From positions 1,025,569 through 1,089,568 of the forward strand of contig NZ_CP102271.1 in assembly GCF_025148785.1 (NCBI RefSeq): 64,000 nucleotides of DNA, given 5' to 3'. The notes under the pieces were generated by a model. It saw only the letters and a list, made by a program, of their open reading frames with translations, was not told where the DNA came from and made no database searches. Both the position numbers and the translations under genes were made by a program. Shown piece after piece: positions 37,882 to 47,844 of this stretch (positions are counted from its first letter, which is position 1; every line of letters starts with the position of its first letter). The DNA is from Catenibacterium mitsuokai. GTDB taxonomy: Bacteria; Bacillota_I; Bacilli_A; Erysipelotrichales; Coprobacillaceae.

Positions 37882-39252
37882 ATGAAAAACAATGAAAAGA
37901 GAAGCACTTTCTCGGGAAAACTAGGATTAGTCCTCTCTGCTGCAGGAGCCTCTGTAGGTTTAGGAAATATTTGGCGTTTTCCTTACCTTGCAGCTAAATA
38001 TGGAGGAGGAATCTTCTTATTAATCTATATCATTCTCGCACTTACATTTGGTTATACAATGATTGTTGCGGAAACAACACTTGGTAGAATGACTAGAAAG
38101 AGTCCAGTAGGGGCTTTTAGAAAATTTGGAAACTCTATCTTAAATAGGTTTGGAGGATGGATCAATGCCATCATTCCTATCTTAATCGTACCTTATTATT
38201 CAGTCATTGGTGGATGGGTAGTGAAATACCTTATTGAGTATATTAAGGGTAATGGTCATGCTTTATCTACTGATGGCTATTTCTCTACATTTATCTCTAA
38301 TGGTGTTTCAACAGAATTATGCTTTATCGCCTTTTCACTTTTAACACTTGTTATTGTATTTGCAGGTGTTAAAAATGGTATTGAACGTGTCTCTAAGATC
38401 ATGATGCCTATCTTAGTTGTGTTATCATGTGTCATTACTGTTTATTCAGTGACTCGCCCAGGTGCACTAGAAGGTGTTAAATACTTCCTTGTACCTAACT
38501 TTAAGAATTTCTCATGGATGACAGTTGTGACTGCAATGGGACAGATGTTCTATTCATTATCTATCGCCATGGGTATCTTAATCACTTTTGGTTCTTATAC
38601 AGAAAAAGAAGTGTCTATTGAAAACTCTACAGAAAACGTAGAAGTATTTGATACAGCTATTGCGATTATGGCTGGATTAATGATTATCCCAGCAGTATTT
38701 GCTTTCTCTAATGGGAATATGGATAACCTTAATGCAGGACCATCATTGATGTTCATTACTATTCCTAAAGTATTTGATAGTATGGGACTTGGTACACTTA
38801 TTGGTATTCTATTCTTCGTATTAGTATTATTTGCAGCACTTACTAGTTCAATTGCCCTAACTGAATGTGCAGTATCTACTTTCCAGGATGAACTTGGATG
38901 GAGTAGACATAAATCTGTATGTGTTCTTGGGATTGTCATGCTTGCATTAGGTTCATTATCATCACTTGGTTATGGACCACTAGCCTCTATCCAGATCATT
39001 GGTATGCAGTTCTTAGACTTCTTTGATTTCTTAACGAACTCAGTCATGATGCCAATCTCTGCAATATGCATTTGTTTACTTGTATCTAGAGTGATTGGTG
39101 TAGACAAGATTGCGGAAGAAATCAAGTCTCACAACAATCCATTCAAACGTGAAAAGATCTTCAATTTCATGATTAAATATGTTTGTCCAATCTTTGCAGC
39201 TATTATCTTGTTAAGTTCAGTTGCAAATGCGTTTGGAATCATCAAGATGTAA
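37882..39252 (+). CDS. sodium-dependent transporter of the SNF (NSS) family
   Basis: 456 residues, about 11-12 membrane helices. The start SGKLGLVLSAAGASVGLGNIWRFPYLAAKYGG has the family signature GNIWRFPY that forms the sodium and substrate site of LeuT-like carriers. Bacterial NSS proteins of this shorter type (like MhsT/TnaT) take up amino acids, often aromatic or hydrophobic ones. GGAAGAGGG binding site. Single gene with strong terminators on both sides and TATAAT about 45 bases upstream. Confidence 0.93.
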   Translation: MKNNEKRSTFSGKLGLVLSAAGASVGLGNIWRFPYLAAKYGGGIFLLIYIILALTFGYTMIVAETTLGRMTRKSPVGAFRKFGNSILNRFGGWINAIIPILIVPYYSVIGGWVVKYLIEYIKGNGHALSTDGYFSTFISNGVSTELCFIAFSLLTLVIVFAGVKNGIERVSKIMMPILVVLSCVITVYSVTRPGALEGVKYFLVPNFKNFSWMTVVTAMGQMFYSLSIAMGILITFGSYTEKEVSIENSTENVEVFDTAIAIMAGLMIIPAVFAFSNGNMDNLNAGPSLMFITIPKVFDSMGLGTLIGILFFVLVLFAALTSSIALTECAVSTFQDELGWSRHKSVCVLGIVMLALGSLSSLGYGPLASIQIIGMQFLDFFDFLTNSVMMPISAICICLLVSRVIGVDKIAEEIKSHNNPFKREKIFNFMIKYVCPIFAAIILLSSVANAFGIIKM

Positions 39253-39278
39253 AACAGGCTTCGGCCTGTTTTTTTTCG
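39251..39278 (+). terminator. intrinsic terminator
   Basis: AAAACAGGC / GCCTGTTTT with a TTCG tetraloop and eight T; overlaps the stop codon of the transporter. Confidence 0.93.
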
Positions 39279-39354
39279 TTAGATAGTACTCTTATGCAGC
39301 AACGAACTTGATCATTACTTTTATCGTGACAATAGTTATTATTTTCAAGATAAG

Positions 39355-39380
39355 ATAAAAAAAGAAGGATAAAATCCTTC
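39355..39380 (-). terminator. terminator of the tetR gene
   Basis: GAAGGAT / ATCCTTC with an AAA loop; read on the minus strand it is followed by seven T. It lies directly behind the tetR stop. Confidence 0.8.
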
Positions 39381-39974
39381 CTAGTCAATATACTTCTTAT
39401 AGATATCTACAAATTGATCTTCTACTTGTAATAATGCGATTAAGCTCTGATAGAATGACTTATTCCATTGTGTCTTTCCATCTTCAATACACCATACAGT
39501 TTCATAACCTGTAAACAAATGAGCAAGAGTCTCATATAGGATGTGTGGATCTGTATGGTTTTTAATTTCATTCTTTTCCTGAGACTTCTTTATAATCATC
39601 ACACAAAGGTCTGTTAAGGAATTTCTCATATCAAAACTATGCTTATTTTCGTTTAAATTTGCGATAAGCATATGAGAGAATAAATCACTTCCAAATCTCT
39701 TTGTTTCTTGAATTAATGCATTGAAAATCATTAATAGCTGTTCGAAATGACTATCTGCCTGTAAAAGGTGGTATGTATCTCCTAAAATATTTGAAATAGT
39801 CTGATCATAGAGATTAAGAATCAAATCATCCTTAGAATTAACATATTTGTAGAATGTAGGTTTTGTGATATCACAATGTTCGCATATTTGATTGACTGTT
39901 ACATTATTGAATCCTTCTTTGAGAAAAAGGTCTAATGCGACTTCTGTAATTGTTTCTTTGTTTACTGATTTCAT
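39381..39974 (-). CDS. TetR/AcrR family regulator
   Basis: 197 residues. N-terminal DNA-binding domain MKSVNKETITEVALDLFLKE, then VTVNQICEHCDITKPTFYKY (helix-turn-helix with the usual TFYKY end); the rest is a helical ligand domain. The sequence TTAACTATAGTAA at 39988-40000, 14 bases upstream, is nearly palindromic and may be its operator. An in-frame shortened copy of its first part lies just upstream (40056-40268). The target is not evident; the neighbouring transporter is convergent. Confidence 0.88.
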   Translation of the reverse strand: MKSVNKETITEVALDLFLKEGFNNVTVNQICEHCDITKPTFYKYVNSKDDLILNLYDQTISNILGDTYHLLQADSHFEQLLMIFNALIQETKRFGSDLFSHMLIANLNENKHSFDMRNSLTDLCVMIIKKSQEKNEIKNHTDPHILYETLAHLFTGYETVWCIEDGKTQWNKSFYQSLIALLQVEDQFVDIYKKYID

Positions 39975-40055
39975 ATGATCACCTTTCTTAACTATAGTAA
40001 CATAGATTTAATTAAAAGTCTTTATGAAAGCGTGTCAACCGAAATTGATAATGTC

Positions 40056-40290
40056 TCAAAAATAATCAAACATTAGCACCACAACGGTGCTTTCGTTTCC
40101 TGTCAATGTATCACCTAAAATATTTGAAATAGTCTGATCATAGAGATTAAGAATCAAATCATCCTTAGAATCAACATATTTATAGAATGTAGGTTTTGTG
40201 ATATCGCAATGTCCGCATATTTGATTGACTCTTACTTTATTAACTACTTCTTTGTTTACTGATTTCATATGATCACCTTTCTTAACTATT
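40056..40290 (-). pseudogene. truncated tandem copy of the tetR gene start
   Basis: From about 40107 to 40290 the sequence repeats 39776-39990, including the ribosome binding site and upstream region. The ORF (40268 to 40056, 70 residues) begins MKSVNKE and continues VRVNQICGHCDITKPTFYKY, lacking 13 residues (helix 1 of the DNA-binding domain), and after SNILGDT it runs into unrelated sequence (LTGNESTVVVLMFDYF). It is a partial duplication; the DNA-binding fold would be incomplete. Confidence 0.8.
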
Positions 40291-40343
40291 ATAATATGAG
40301 CTATTCATTCATATATGAAAAGGATAATCGGATTATATGGTAA

Positions 40344-40362
40344 ATGCTACGCTACGTAGCAT
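40344..40362. repeat. 19-bp palindrome upstream of the XRE gene
   Basis: ATGCTACG CTA CGTAGCAT is a perfect inverted repeat, about 80 bases before the XRE regulator gene. It could be an operator or a small hairpin; no T run follows. Confidence 0.4.
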
Positions 40363-40441
40363 CTATTAATAAGAATGATACGGATACTTTCTTGTGAAAC
40401 GAATACTAGATGACTATACTTTGAGATAGGAGGACAACTAT

Positions 40442-41287
40442 ATGACATTAGGACAAACAATTAAGTACTATCGTACGAAGTTCAACTTATCTCAGAGTGA
40501 ACTAGGGGATCAAATAGGCGTTTCTAGACAGGCAGTTACAAAATGGGAAACAGATACAGGTATGCCGGATATTAATAATATCAAGTCTCTTGCTAAATTA
40601 TTTCATATCTCTATAGATACACTTTTATCATCAGATCATCATGTTCAATCATTACATGAAAGTAAAATAGAATATGATATTGATATGTTGAAGGACTTTG
40701 ACATTAATCTAGGAACTCTTGGTGAAGTGACTATAGAAGGATATGAAGGGGAGAAATTAATCATTCAGCTTTCTTCTTCTACTTATCAGGACTTGCAGAA
40801 GGATTTTAAGATAAAGTTTGATGACAATAAAGAAAGACTCGATATAAACTTGATAAGTAAAGAACATGTCACAAAGATACAAAGAAGAGATATTAACATG
40901 TATGTGATGCTGCCAAGTCAATATATTCATAAGATAGAATGTAATGTACTACCTTTATCTATGTCCCTTTTTCATATCACTTCGGATTCTATAGAACTGG
41001 ATATTAAAACATCATCACTTGATCTTTTAGACATTCATGGACATATAGAAATAGATTGCAATATTGATATGGTTATTAAAACAGATGCAATTGATGGTAA
41101 ACTTGATCTCAATGCAATACGTAGTGCATCACGACTTATTATCACATCATCATGTCTATTCAATACAATTACAAAAGGTATTAAAACAAAAATCATCTAT
41201 GAAGGGGATATAGATGAAGACTCAGATAATCAAATAGAACTCAATGGTATGATGAGTGAATTAACTATTAAAAAAGGGATGTCTTAA
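40442..41287 (+). CDS. XRE-family regulator with DUF4097-like beta-helical domain
   Basis: 281 residues. The helix-turn-helix (LGQTIKYYRTKFNLSQSELG, IGVSRQAVTKWETDTGMPDI, NIKSLAKLFHISIDTLL) fills residues 1-65. The remaining part is made of repeated short strands (SIELDIKTSSLDLLDIHG, IDCNIDMVIKTDAIDGK) like DUF4097 beta-solenoids found in putative surface-stress regulators. AGGAGG precedes the ATG. It converges with the bile salt hydrolase gene. A link to cell-envelope or bile stress is plausible but only inferred. Confidence 0.8.
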   Translation: MTLGQTIKYYRTKFNLSQSELGDQIGVSRQAVTKWETDTGMPDINNIKSLAKLFHISIDTLLSSDHHVQSLHESKIEYDIDMLKDFDINLGTLGEVTIEGYEGEKLIIQLSSSTYQDLQKDFKIKFDDNKERLDINLISKEHVTKIQRRDINMYVMLPSQYIHKIECNVLPLSMSLFHITSDSIELDIKTSSLDLLDIHGHIEIDCNIDMVIKTDAIDGKLDLNAIRSASRLIITSSCLFNTITKGIKTKIIYEGDIDEDSDNQIELNGMMSELTIKKGMS

Positions 41288-41296
41288 TGGCATCCC
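41271..41296 (-). terminator. terminator of the bile salt hydrolase gene
   Basis: GGGATG / CATCCC stem; on the minus strand it is followed by six T. It overlaps the end of the convergent XRE gene. Confidence 0.75.
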
Positions 41297-41305
41297 GTTT
41301 CTATA

Positions 41306-42280
41306 TTAGTTCTGCTGGAAGAATACTTCTTCATCAATCATTGGATAACATGTCAAATCTTTATTATCAAGATCTGTCTTATGCATATCCACTGCTTTAA
41401 TAGTATGTCCATGATAAGTTGAATAGTAGTAAATACCCTTGTTTAAATTACAACAAGATGTATAAATAGTATATTCATACTTACCTTCAGATACTTCACA
41501 GAGTCCTTTCTGCTGTTCTACTGAACCAAGAATATGGAAGAACTGACTCACATTCTCTTTTTCATTTAATCCTTTAGTGACATTCATATTAGTAAATGCG
41601 ACACGGACAAAACGTGATGCTGAAGATAAATCACCAGGTAATCCTAAACCACCCATACCTCTACTATAAGTAGATAAGTTTACATCTTGAGAGAATGTAT
41701 TCTCAGGCTGTTTAGTAGAAAGATACATATAATTATTTAAATTAAACATCTGTTTATCAAAAGGTGGGTTATTAGTCAGTACACCTACAGGATTATCATA
41801 AATATGTACACCATCCTTCATTACTTCTACAGTAATAGTCTTATTTGAATCACTGATCATATAATGAAGTGAAGCAGGTGGGAATGATGCACTAAAAGGT
41901 GTATCACATAAATTCATTTCATTAATAAGCTTTATTGCTTCATCAACAGTTTCACACTGACATAAGATCCAAGGAATAAATTCAAAGGAACAAACATTTG
42001 TCTTTCCTTTTACAACAGGATTAAAATAAGCATTACCTACAAAGTTAAGTCCTGCCATACCTAATCCTTTTTCATTCATGGCATCATAATATAATGGATA
42101 TCCATCACTCACATGAGCCATCCCAATAAGCGCATACTTATTATCTGGTTCCAATGCAAATCTAAAACCATACTTAAAATATCTAGGTGTGACAACAATC
42201 TGTTCACCATAAGAAAACTCATAATCAAGATTTCTTCCAAAATAACAATCCTTATCTTTAAAACATGCAGCAGTACACAT
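41306..42280 (-). CDS. bsh: bile salt hydrolase / choloylglycine hydrolase
   Basis: Ntn-hydrolase that removes glycine or taurine from conjugated bile salts. The ATG at 42280 gives MCTAACFKDKDCYFGRNLDY, so removal of Met exposes the catalytic C2; R16 and D19 and the later conserved Asn (NEKGLGMAGLNF; LTNNPPF) and Arg (SSASRFVRVAF) are all present. A GTG two codons earlier is excluded because the nucleophile must be residue 2, and GGGGG is well spaced to the ATG. 324 residues, normal length. No signal peptide: cytoplasmic. Penicillin V acylase is the alternative, less likely in this setting. Confidence 0.9.
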   Translation of the reverse strand: MCTAACFKDKDCYFGRNLDYEFSYGEQIVVTPRYFKYGFRFALEPDNKYALIGMAHVSDGYPLYYDAMNEKGLGMAGLNFVGNAYFNPVVKGKTNVCSFEFIPWILCQCETVDEAIKLINEMNLCDTPFSASFPPASLHYMISDSNKTITVEVMKDGVHIYDNPVGVLTNNPPFDKQMFNLNNYMYLSTKQPENTFSQDVNLSTYSRGMGGLGLPGDLSSASRFVRVAFTNMNVTKGLNEKENVSQFFHILGSVEQQKGLCEVSEGKYEYTIYTSCCNLNKGIYYYSTYHGHTIKAVDMHKTDLDNKDLTCYPMIDEEVFFQQN

Positions 42281-42409
42281 ATTCACTGCCCCCTTTCAAC
42301 TGAATCCTAACATAAACATATAGGTGTGTTAAGTCCATAGTTTGACATAATTCACACATACTTTCCAAAGAATATTCTATGTCCCTTATATGTCACTAAT
42401 GTGAACTGT

Positions 42410-42437
42410 TTGACAAAACATTATATCAACATATAAT
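42410..42437 (+). promoter_or_regulatory. promoter of the COG0523 gene
   Basis: Consensus TTGACA (42410-42415) and TATAAT (42432-42437) with a 16-base spacer, 20 bases before the ATG. Confidence 0.85.
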
Positions 42438-42456
42438 AAAATCAAGAGGTGAATTT

Positions 42457-43392
42457 ATGGTACAAGTAGATTTAATTACAGGTTTTTTAGGATCAGGTAA
42501 AACAACATTTATTAAGAAGTATGCGAAATATTTAATTGATCAAGGACTGCATATCGCAATATTGGAAAATGATTTTGGCGCGATTAATGTAGATATGATG
42601 GTATTAGAAGAAGAATTAGGTGATCAATGTGAACTAGAAATGGTTGTTGGTGGAGGAGATTTAGACTGTCATAGACGTCGTTTTAAGACAAAACTCATTT
42701 CTATGGGTATGAGAGGTTTTGACAGAATATTAGTCGAACCATCAGGTATTTATGATGTCGATGAGTTCTTTGATGTACTTCATGAAGAACCATTAGATAA
42801 ATGGTATGAGATTGGTAATGTGATTGCTTTAGTGAATTCTAAGCTAGAAAATAACCTTTCTAAGCAATCAGATTACTTACTAGGCTGTCAGGTTTCAGAT
42901 GCTGGTAAAATCATTCTCAGTCGCTCTAGTGAAGCCACAGAAGAAGAAATCAATAACACAATCACACACTTAAATAACACAATGGCTCTTATTAAATGTA
43001 AAAGAAGATTTAATAAAGAAGACTGTTTAGATTTAGAAAGGCTCAATAATCAAGACTTTGATTCTATTCTTCATTCTGGTTATGAATTGGAAGGCTTTAT
43101 TAAGATGTTCTTTAAGAAAGAAGAAGCGTTCTCTACTATGTTCTTTATGAACCAGTCTATTACTAAAGAAGAGCTAACAAAAGCCACTCATTCTATCTTT
43201 AATGATCCTCTATGTGGTAAGGTATTTAGAATCAAAGGCTTTATACCAGAAAACGATCAATGGATAGAACTTAATGCAACAAAAGATCAGATTACTACTG
43301 AAACAATTGCGAAAGGGCAGGAAATCATTATTGTCATTGGTGAATCATTAAATAAAGAAAAGATAGAAGAATACATAAAAAAACCAGCATAG
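42457..43392 (+). CDS. COG0523 (CobW/G3E) GTPase lacking the CXCC metal motif
   Basis: 311 residues. The Walker A GFLGSGKTT (9-17), LENDFGAINVD and VEPSGIYDVDEFFD show a G3E GTPase of the COG0523 metallochaperone class. Between switch regions, family members usually have GCICC or GCVCC for metal transfer; here this place reads VVGGGDLDCHRRRFKTK with a single Cys (C71). A C-terminal domain (VFRIKGFIPENDQWIEL) is present. It may have a role other than metal transfer. Own consensus promoter, RBS AAGAGG. Confidence 0.85.
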   Translation: MVQVDLITGFLGSGKTTFIKKYAKYLIDQGLHIAILENDFGAINVDMMVLEEELGDQCELEMVVGGGDLDCHRRRFKTKLISMGMRGFDRILVEPSGIYDVDEFFDVLHEEPLDKWYEIGNVIALVNSKLENNLSKQSDYLLGCQVSDAGKIILSRSSEATEEEINNTITHLNNTMALIKCKRRFNKEDCLDLERLNNQDFDSILHSGYELEGFIKMFFKKEEAFSTMFFMNQSITKEELTKATHSIFNDPLCGKVFRIKGFIPENDQWIELNATKDQITTETIAKGQEIIIVIGESLNKEKIEEYIKKPA

Positions 43393-43504
43393 CTGGCCAT
43401 TGATGAAGTAATATTTGTAGAATATGGTGGGGATCACATATCTTCATCACCTGTATTATATTGATACAAGGTAATGAATAAACCAATTCTATGTAAAGAA
43501 TAAA

Positions 43505-43604
43505 TAAAAAAGGTCAGCTTTTAGAAGGGAATGGTTGCTGACCTCGAAGGGTAGAAAAGAGTGGGAAATCTCTTTCCAACATTATTATATGAACATTTTA
43601 AAAA
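43505..43604 (-). ncRNA. candidate small RNA on the minus strand
   Basis: On the minus strand AGGTCAGC pairs with GCTGACCT (43511-43518 / 43537-43544) and is followed by six T, an intrinsic terminator, although no minus-strand gene precedes it. About 70 bases upstream lies a TATAAT (minus strand, 43616-43611) without a clear -35. Together they outline an RNA of about 100 bases in the gap between two plus-strand genes. There is no sequence evidence for its class. Confidence 0.35.
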
Positions 43605-43649
43605 GATTTCATTATACAAATTGTCGTATTTGCTTAGAAAAGGAGTAAT

Positions 43650-44516
43650 ATGCATTATAAAAAGGTCAAGGGTATTTTATCCTCTAATAATGCGATGAAC
43701 CTCTATAGAGGATGTCTGCATGGATGTATTTATTGTGATTCTAGAAGTGCCTGTTATCATATGAATCATTTGTTTGAAGATATAGAAGTCAAAGAGAATG
43801 CATTAGAATTATTAGATATTTCATTAAGAAAGAAAAGAAAACCCTGCATGATTGGTATGGGGGCTATGACAGATCCTTATATTCCCTTAGAAGATCAATT
43901 GTTGTATACAAGAGGTGCATTAGAAATCATTGATAGAAATGGTTTTGGAGTTACCTTGATTACCAAATCATCACGTGTATTAAGAGATTTAGATGTATTG
44001 AAATCTATCCAGACACATTCAAAATGTGTGATACAGATGACTTTGACTACTTATGATGAAGATCTATGTAAAATACTAGAGCCCAACGTTTCAACTACAA
44101 AAGAACGCTTTGAAACATTGTTAACGCTTTATAAAGAAGGTATACATACTATTGTATGGTTGACACCTATTCTTCCTTTTATTAATGATAATGAAGAAAA
44201 CTTAAGGGGGATACTTGATTATTGCATCAATGCTCATGTCAAAGGAATTATCTGTTTTGATATGGGCGTTACATTAAGAGAAGGCAATAGAGAGTACTTC
44301 TATTCTAAATTAGAGCAACATTTTCCTGGACTGAAAGAGACATATATCAACAAGTATGGTAATAGTTATATTCTCTCTAGTCCACAGAACAAACATTTGA
44401 TGCGTATATTTCATCAAATATGTGAAGAAAATGGTATCATGCATGATCATGAAGAAATATTCGACTATCTTCGTACATATGAAGATCATAGACTTAACTT
44501 ATTGGATTTTATTTAA
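43650..44516 (+). CDS. radical SAM protein, SPL-type (COG1533)
   Basis: 288 residues. The iron-sulfur motif CX3CX2C is RGCLHGCIYCDSRS (about residues 21-34), followed by IGMGAMTDPYIPLED and FGVTLITKSSRVLRDLD, typical of the spore photoproduct lyase-related radical SAM proteins (Rv2578c-like). The substrate is not known. AAAAGGAG binding site. The gene stands alone, ended by a symmetric terminator. Confidence 0.88.
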   Translation: MHYKKVKGILSSNNAMNLYRGCLHGCIYCDSRSACYHMNHLFEDIEVKENALELLDISLRKKRKPCMIGMGAMTDPYIPLEDQLLYTRGALEIIDRNGFGVTLITKSSRVLRDLDVLKSIQTHSKCVIQMTLTTYDEDLCKILEPNVSTTKERFETLLTLYKEGIHTIVWLTPILPFINDNEENLRGILDYCINAHVKGIICFDMGVTLREGNREYFYSKLEQHFPGLKETYINKYGNSYILSSPQNKHLMRIFHQICEENGIMHDHEEIFDYLRTYEDHRLNLLDFI

Positions 44517-44542
44517 AAAAGACTTCAGCAGAAGTCTTTTTT
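44515..44542. terminator. bidirectional terminator
   Basis: AAAAAAGACTT / AAGTCTTTTTT with a six-base loop between converging genes. Confidence 0.93.
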
Positions 44543-45101
44543 AAATAATGGTTTGGTAAATAACATTGAGTATCCCTGAAAGAATCATTACAAATATTGG
44601 ATTAGATTTCTTATACCAGAGCATAAATACGCAAAATAGAAATATAATCAATTGATGAATACGGAAGTTATTTAGTATAATTGTTGCTTCACTACCAAAT
44701 AATGCAGAAATCATTATGGTAACACCAGCAGTTGCAATCAATGCAACAACAGCAGGTCTTAAGTAGTTCAAGATATTCTGTAAGAAACGCAAATGACGAT
44801 ATTTAAGATAAAAATATGCAATAATGGTTACTAGTATACAAGAAGGGAGAATGCATCCTAAAGTCGCGGCAATAGCACCAGGAATACCAGCAATCTTAGT
44901 TCCTACAAATGTGGCTGAATTAATTGCGATAGGACCAGGTGTCATTTGTGATATAGTGATTAGATCTGTAAATTCTTTAAAATCCAGCCAATGATGTAAA
45001 TTAACAATCTGACTTTGAATCAAAGGCATTGCAGCATAACCACCACCAAAGCTAAAAGCACCAATCTGCAGAAAACTTAAAAATAACTGTATATAGATCA
45101 T
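44541..45101 (-). CDS. chromate transporter family protein, half-size subunit 2
   Basis: 186 residues of the CHR family: GAFSFGGGYAAMPLIQ at the start, ISQMTPGPIAINSATFVG and about six membrane helices. Bacterial CHR proteins are either fused two-domain transporters (ChrA) or, as here, two adjacent half-size proteins. Substrate may be chromate, sulfate or another anion. It overlaps the other half by four bases. Confidence 0.88.
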   Translation of the reverse strand: MIYIQLFLSFLQIGAFSFGGGYAAMPLIQSQIVNLHHWLDFKEFTDLITISQMTPGPIAINSATFVGTKIAGIPGAIAATLGCILPSCILVTIIAYFYLKYRHLRFLQNILNYLRPAVVALIATAGVTIMISALFGSEATIILNNFRIHQLIIFLFCVFMLWYKKSNPIFVMILSGILNVIYQTII

Positions 45102-45652
45102 TGCTGGAATCTCCTTTCATAGAAAGAATAAATAATACCAATCACAATACATGTCAAAATAATCAATACAACATTTACCTTAAAGAAGTAATTCGCAATA
45201 AAAGAACCAAACATAATCAAATAATAACTGATTTTCTTTTCCTTAAAGATACCTAATGCCATCTCTACAACGACAACAGCAATCACTGCACCTACACCTG
45301 ACTGCATTCCATCAAGCATATAATGAACAATCAAATTCTCTTTAAAAATAGAATAGAATACAGATACTACAGAAATAATAATAAACGGAGGAAGAATAGT
45401 CGCAATAACACTCACAATAATACCTAATACACCAGCAATCTTATATCCCACTACAATAGCACCATTGACGGCTATAGCACCTGGTGCTGATTGGGCAATA
45501 GCGACTAAATCCAACATTTCATCTCGATTAATCCAATGATACTCATCTACAAACTTCTTTTGCATCAATGTAACGATGACATAGCCACCACCGAAAGTAA
45601 ATGTGCTGAGATAGATCATTGAATAAAATAATTTCCAAAGTTTTTTGATCAT
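45098..45652 (-). CDS. chromate transporter family protein, half-size subunit 1
   Basis: 184 residues; TFGGGYVIVTLMQKKFVDEY and IAQSAPGAIAVNGAIVVGYK are the matching CHR motifs. With the following gene it forms a split anion transporter, members of which assemble in antiparallel pairs. It lies 13 bases after the kinase-like gene in one minus-strand operon with the GH1 enzyme. Confidence 0.88.
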   Translation of the reverse strand: MIKKLWKLFYSMIYLSTFTFGGGYVIVTLMQKKFVDEYHWINRDEMLDLVAIAQSAPGAIAVNGAIVVGYKIAGVLGIIVSVIATILPPFIIISVVSVFYSIFKENLIVHYMLDGMQSGVGAVIAVVVVEMALGIFKEKKISYYLIMFGSFIANYFFKVNVVLIILTCIVIGIIYSFYERRFQQ

Positions 45653-45665
45653 CTCTTGTCACCTC

Positions 45666-46310
45666 TTACTTTGTCCAATTAAAAGAACTTCTAATAATTT
45701 GAGCACACTCCTCTAAATCAAGGTTGCAGTCTGAAGCAGCTTCAATTAATATTTCTGCACACTTCTCTCTAGATAAAACATCACTATCTAAACATATATC
45801 ATAGCTTTCCTTTTCACCCCATAAATGATGAGAAACAGCATCTCGATAAACCTTACGCTTATGATCTTCACGATGAATAAAATTGACTAATTCATCATGT
45901 TCTAATCCTTCTAAATCATATGTCTTATCCGCAATTGCACGAGGAATGCGATGATCCATTGAAGTATTATATAAAAGTACCTTTAAACAATCTGCATGTC
46001 CTTCAAGTACATCACCTGCAGCTCTTTCATGAATAATACATGGACCATTTTCTACTGCTTTTAAAATGGCTTTAGATAAAGCCTGATGTACCTTTTTAAT
46101 TTCATCACTTTCTTTCACTTCTTCTAAAGACATATCCGCAATTCTATTATCAAAATCCTTTAAATAATCTTCAGTCAACCACTCTTCATCAGCTAGTTTT
46201 ACAAGATCCTTACCTTCATATAATTTCATTCCTAACTTTTTGCCTACAATAACAGAAATCCATCTACCCATACTACAATATTCACTATCCATTAAAATAT
46301 ATTTCTTCAT
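45666..46310 (-). CDS. cytidylate kinase-like protein
   Basis: 214 residues of the cytidylate-kinase-like family (PF13189 type). The N-terminal strand and loop read YILMDSEYCSMGRWISVIVG, where a normal P-loop GxxGxGK[ST] is not present; LYEGKDLVKLADE follows in the place of the usual YYDKEI. CIIHERAAGDVLEGHADCLK and HREDHKRKVYRDAV match the rest of the family. Nucleotide-kinase activity is therefore uncertain. It sits 4 bases after the GH1 gene. Confidence 0.75.
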   Translation of the reverse strand: MKKYILMDSEYCSMGRWISVIVGKKLGMKLYEGKDLVKLADEEWLTEDYLKDFDNRIADMSLEEVKESDEIKKVHQALSKAILKAVENGPCIIHERAAGDVLEGHADCLKVLLYNTSMDHRIPRAIADKTYDLEGLEHDELVNFIHREDHKRKVYRDAVSHHLWGEKESYDICLDSDVLSREKCAEILIEAASDCNLDLEECAQIIRSSFNWTK

Positions 46311-46314
46311 ACTA

Positions 46315-47844
<1,530 letters not shown>

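Noticed and set aside
40022-40036. A second cre-like sequence (TGAAAGCGTGTCAA)
   Set aside because: It breaks the consensus at a central position and is not in front of a sugar gene.
45098-45652. A frameshifted full-length ChrA
   Set aside because: Both halves have their own start, matching motifs and a four-base overlap, so a natural two-subunit form is the better reading.
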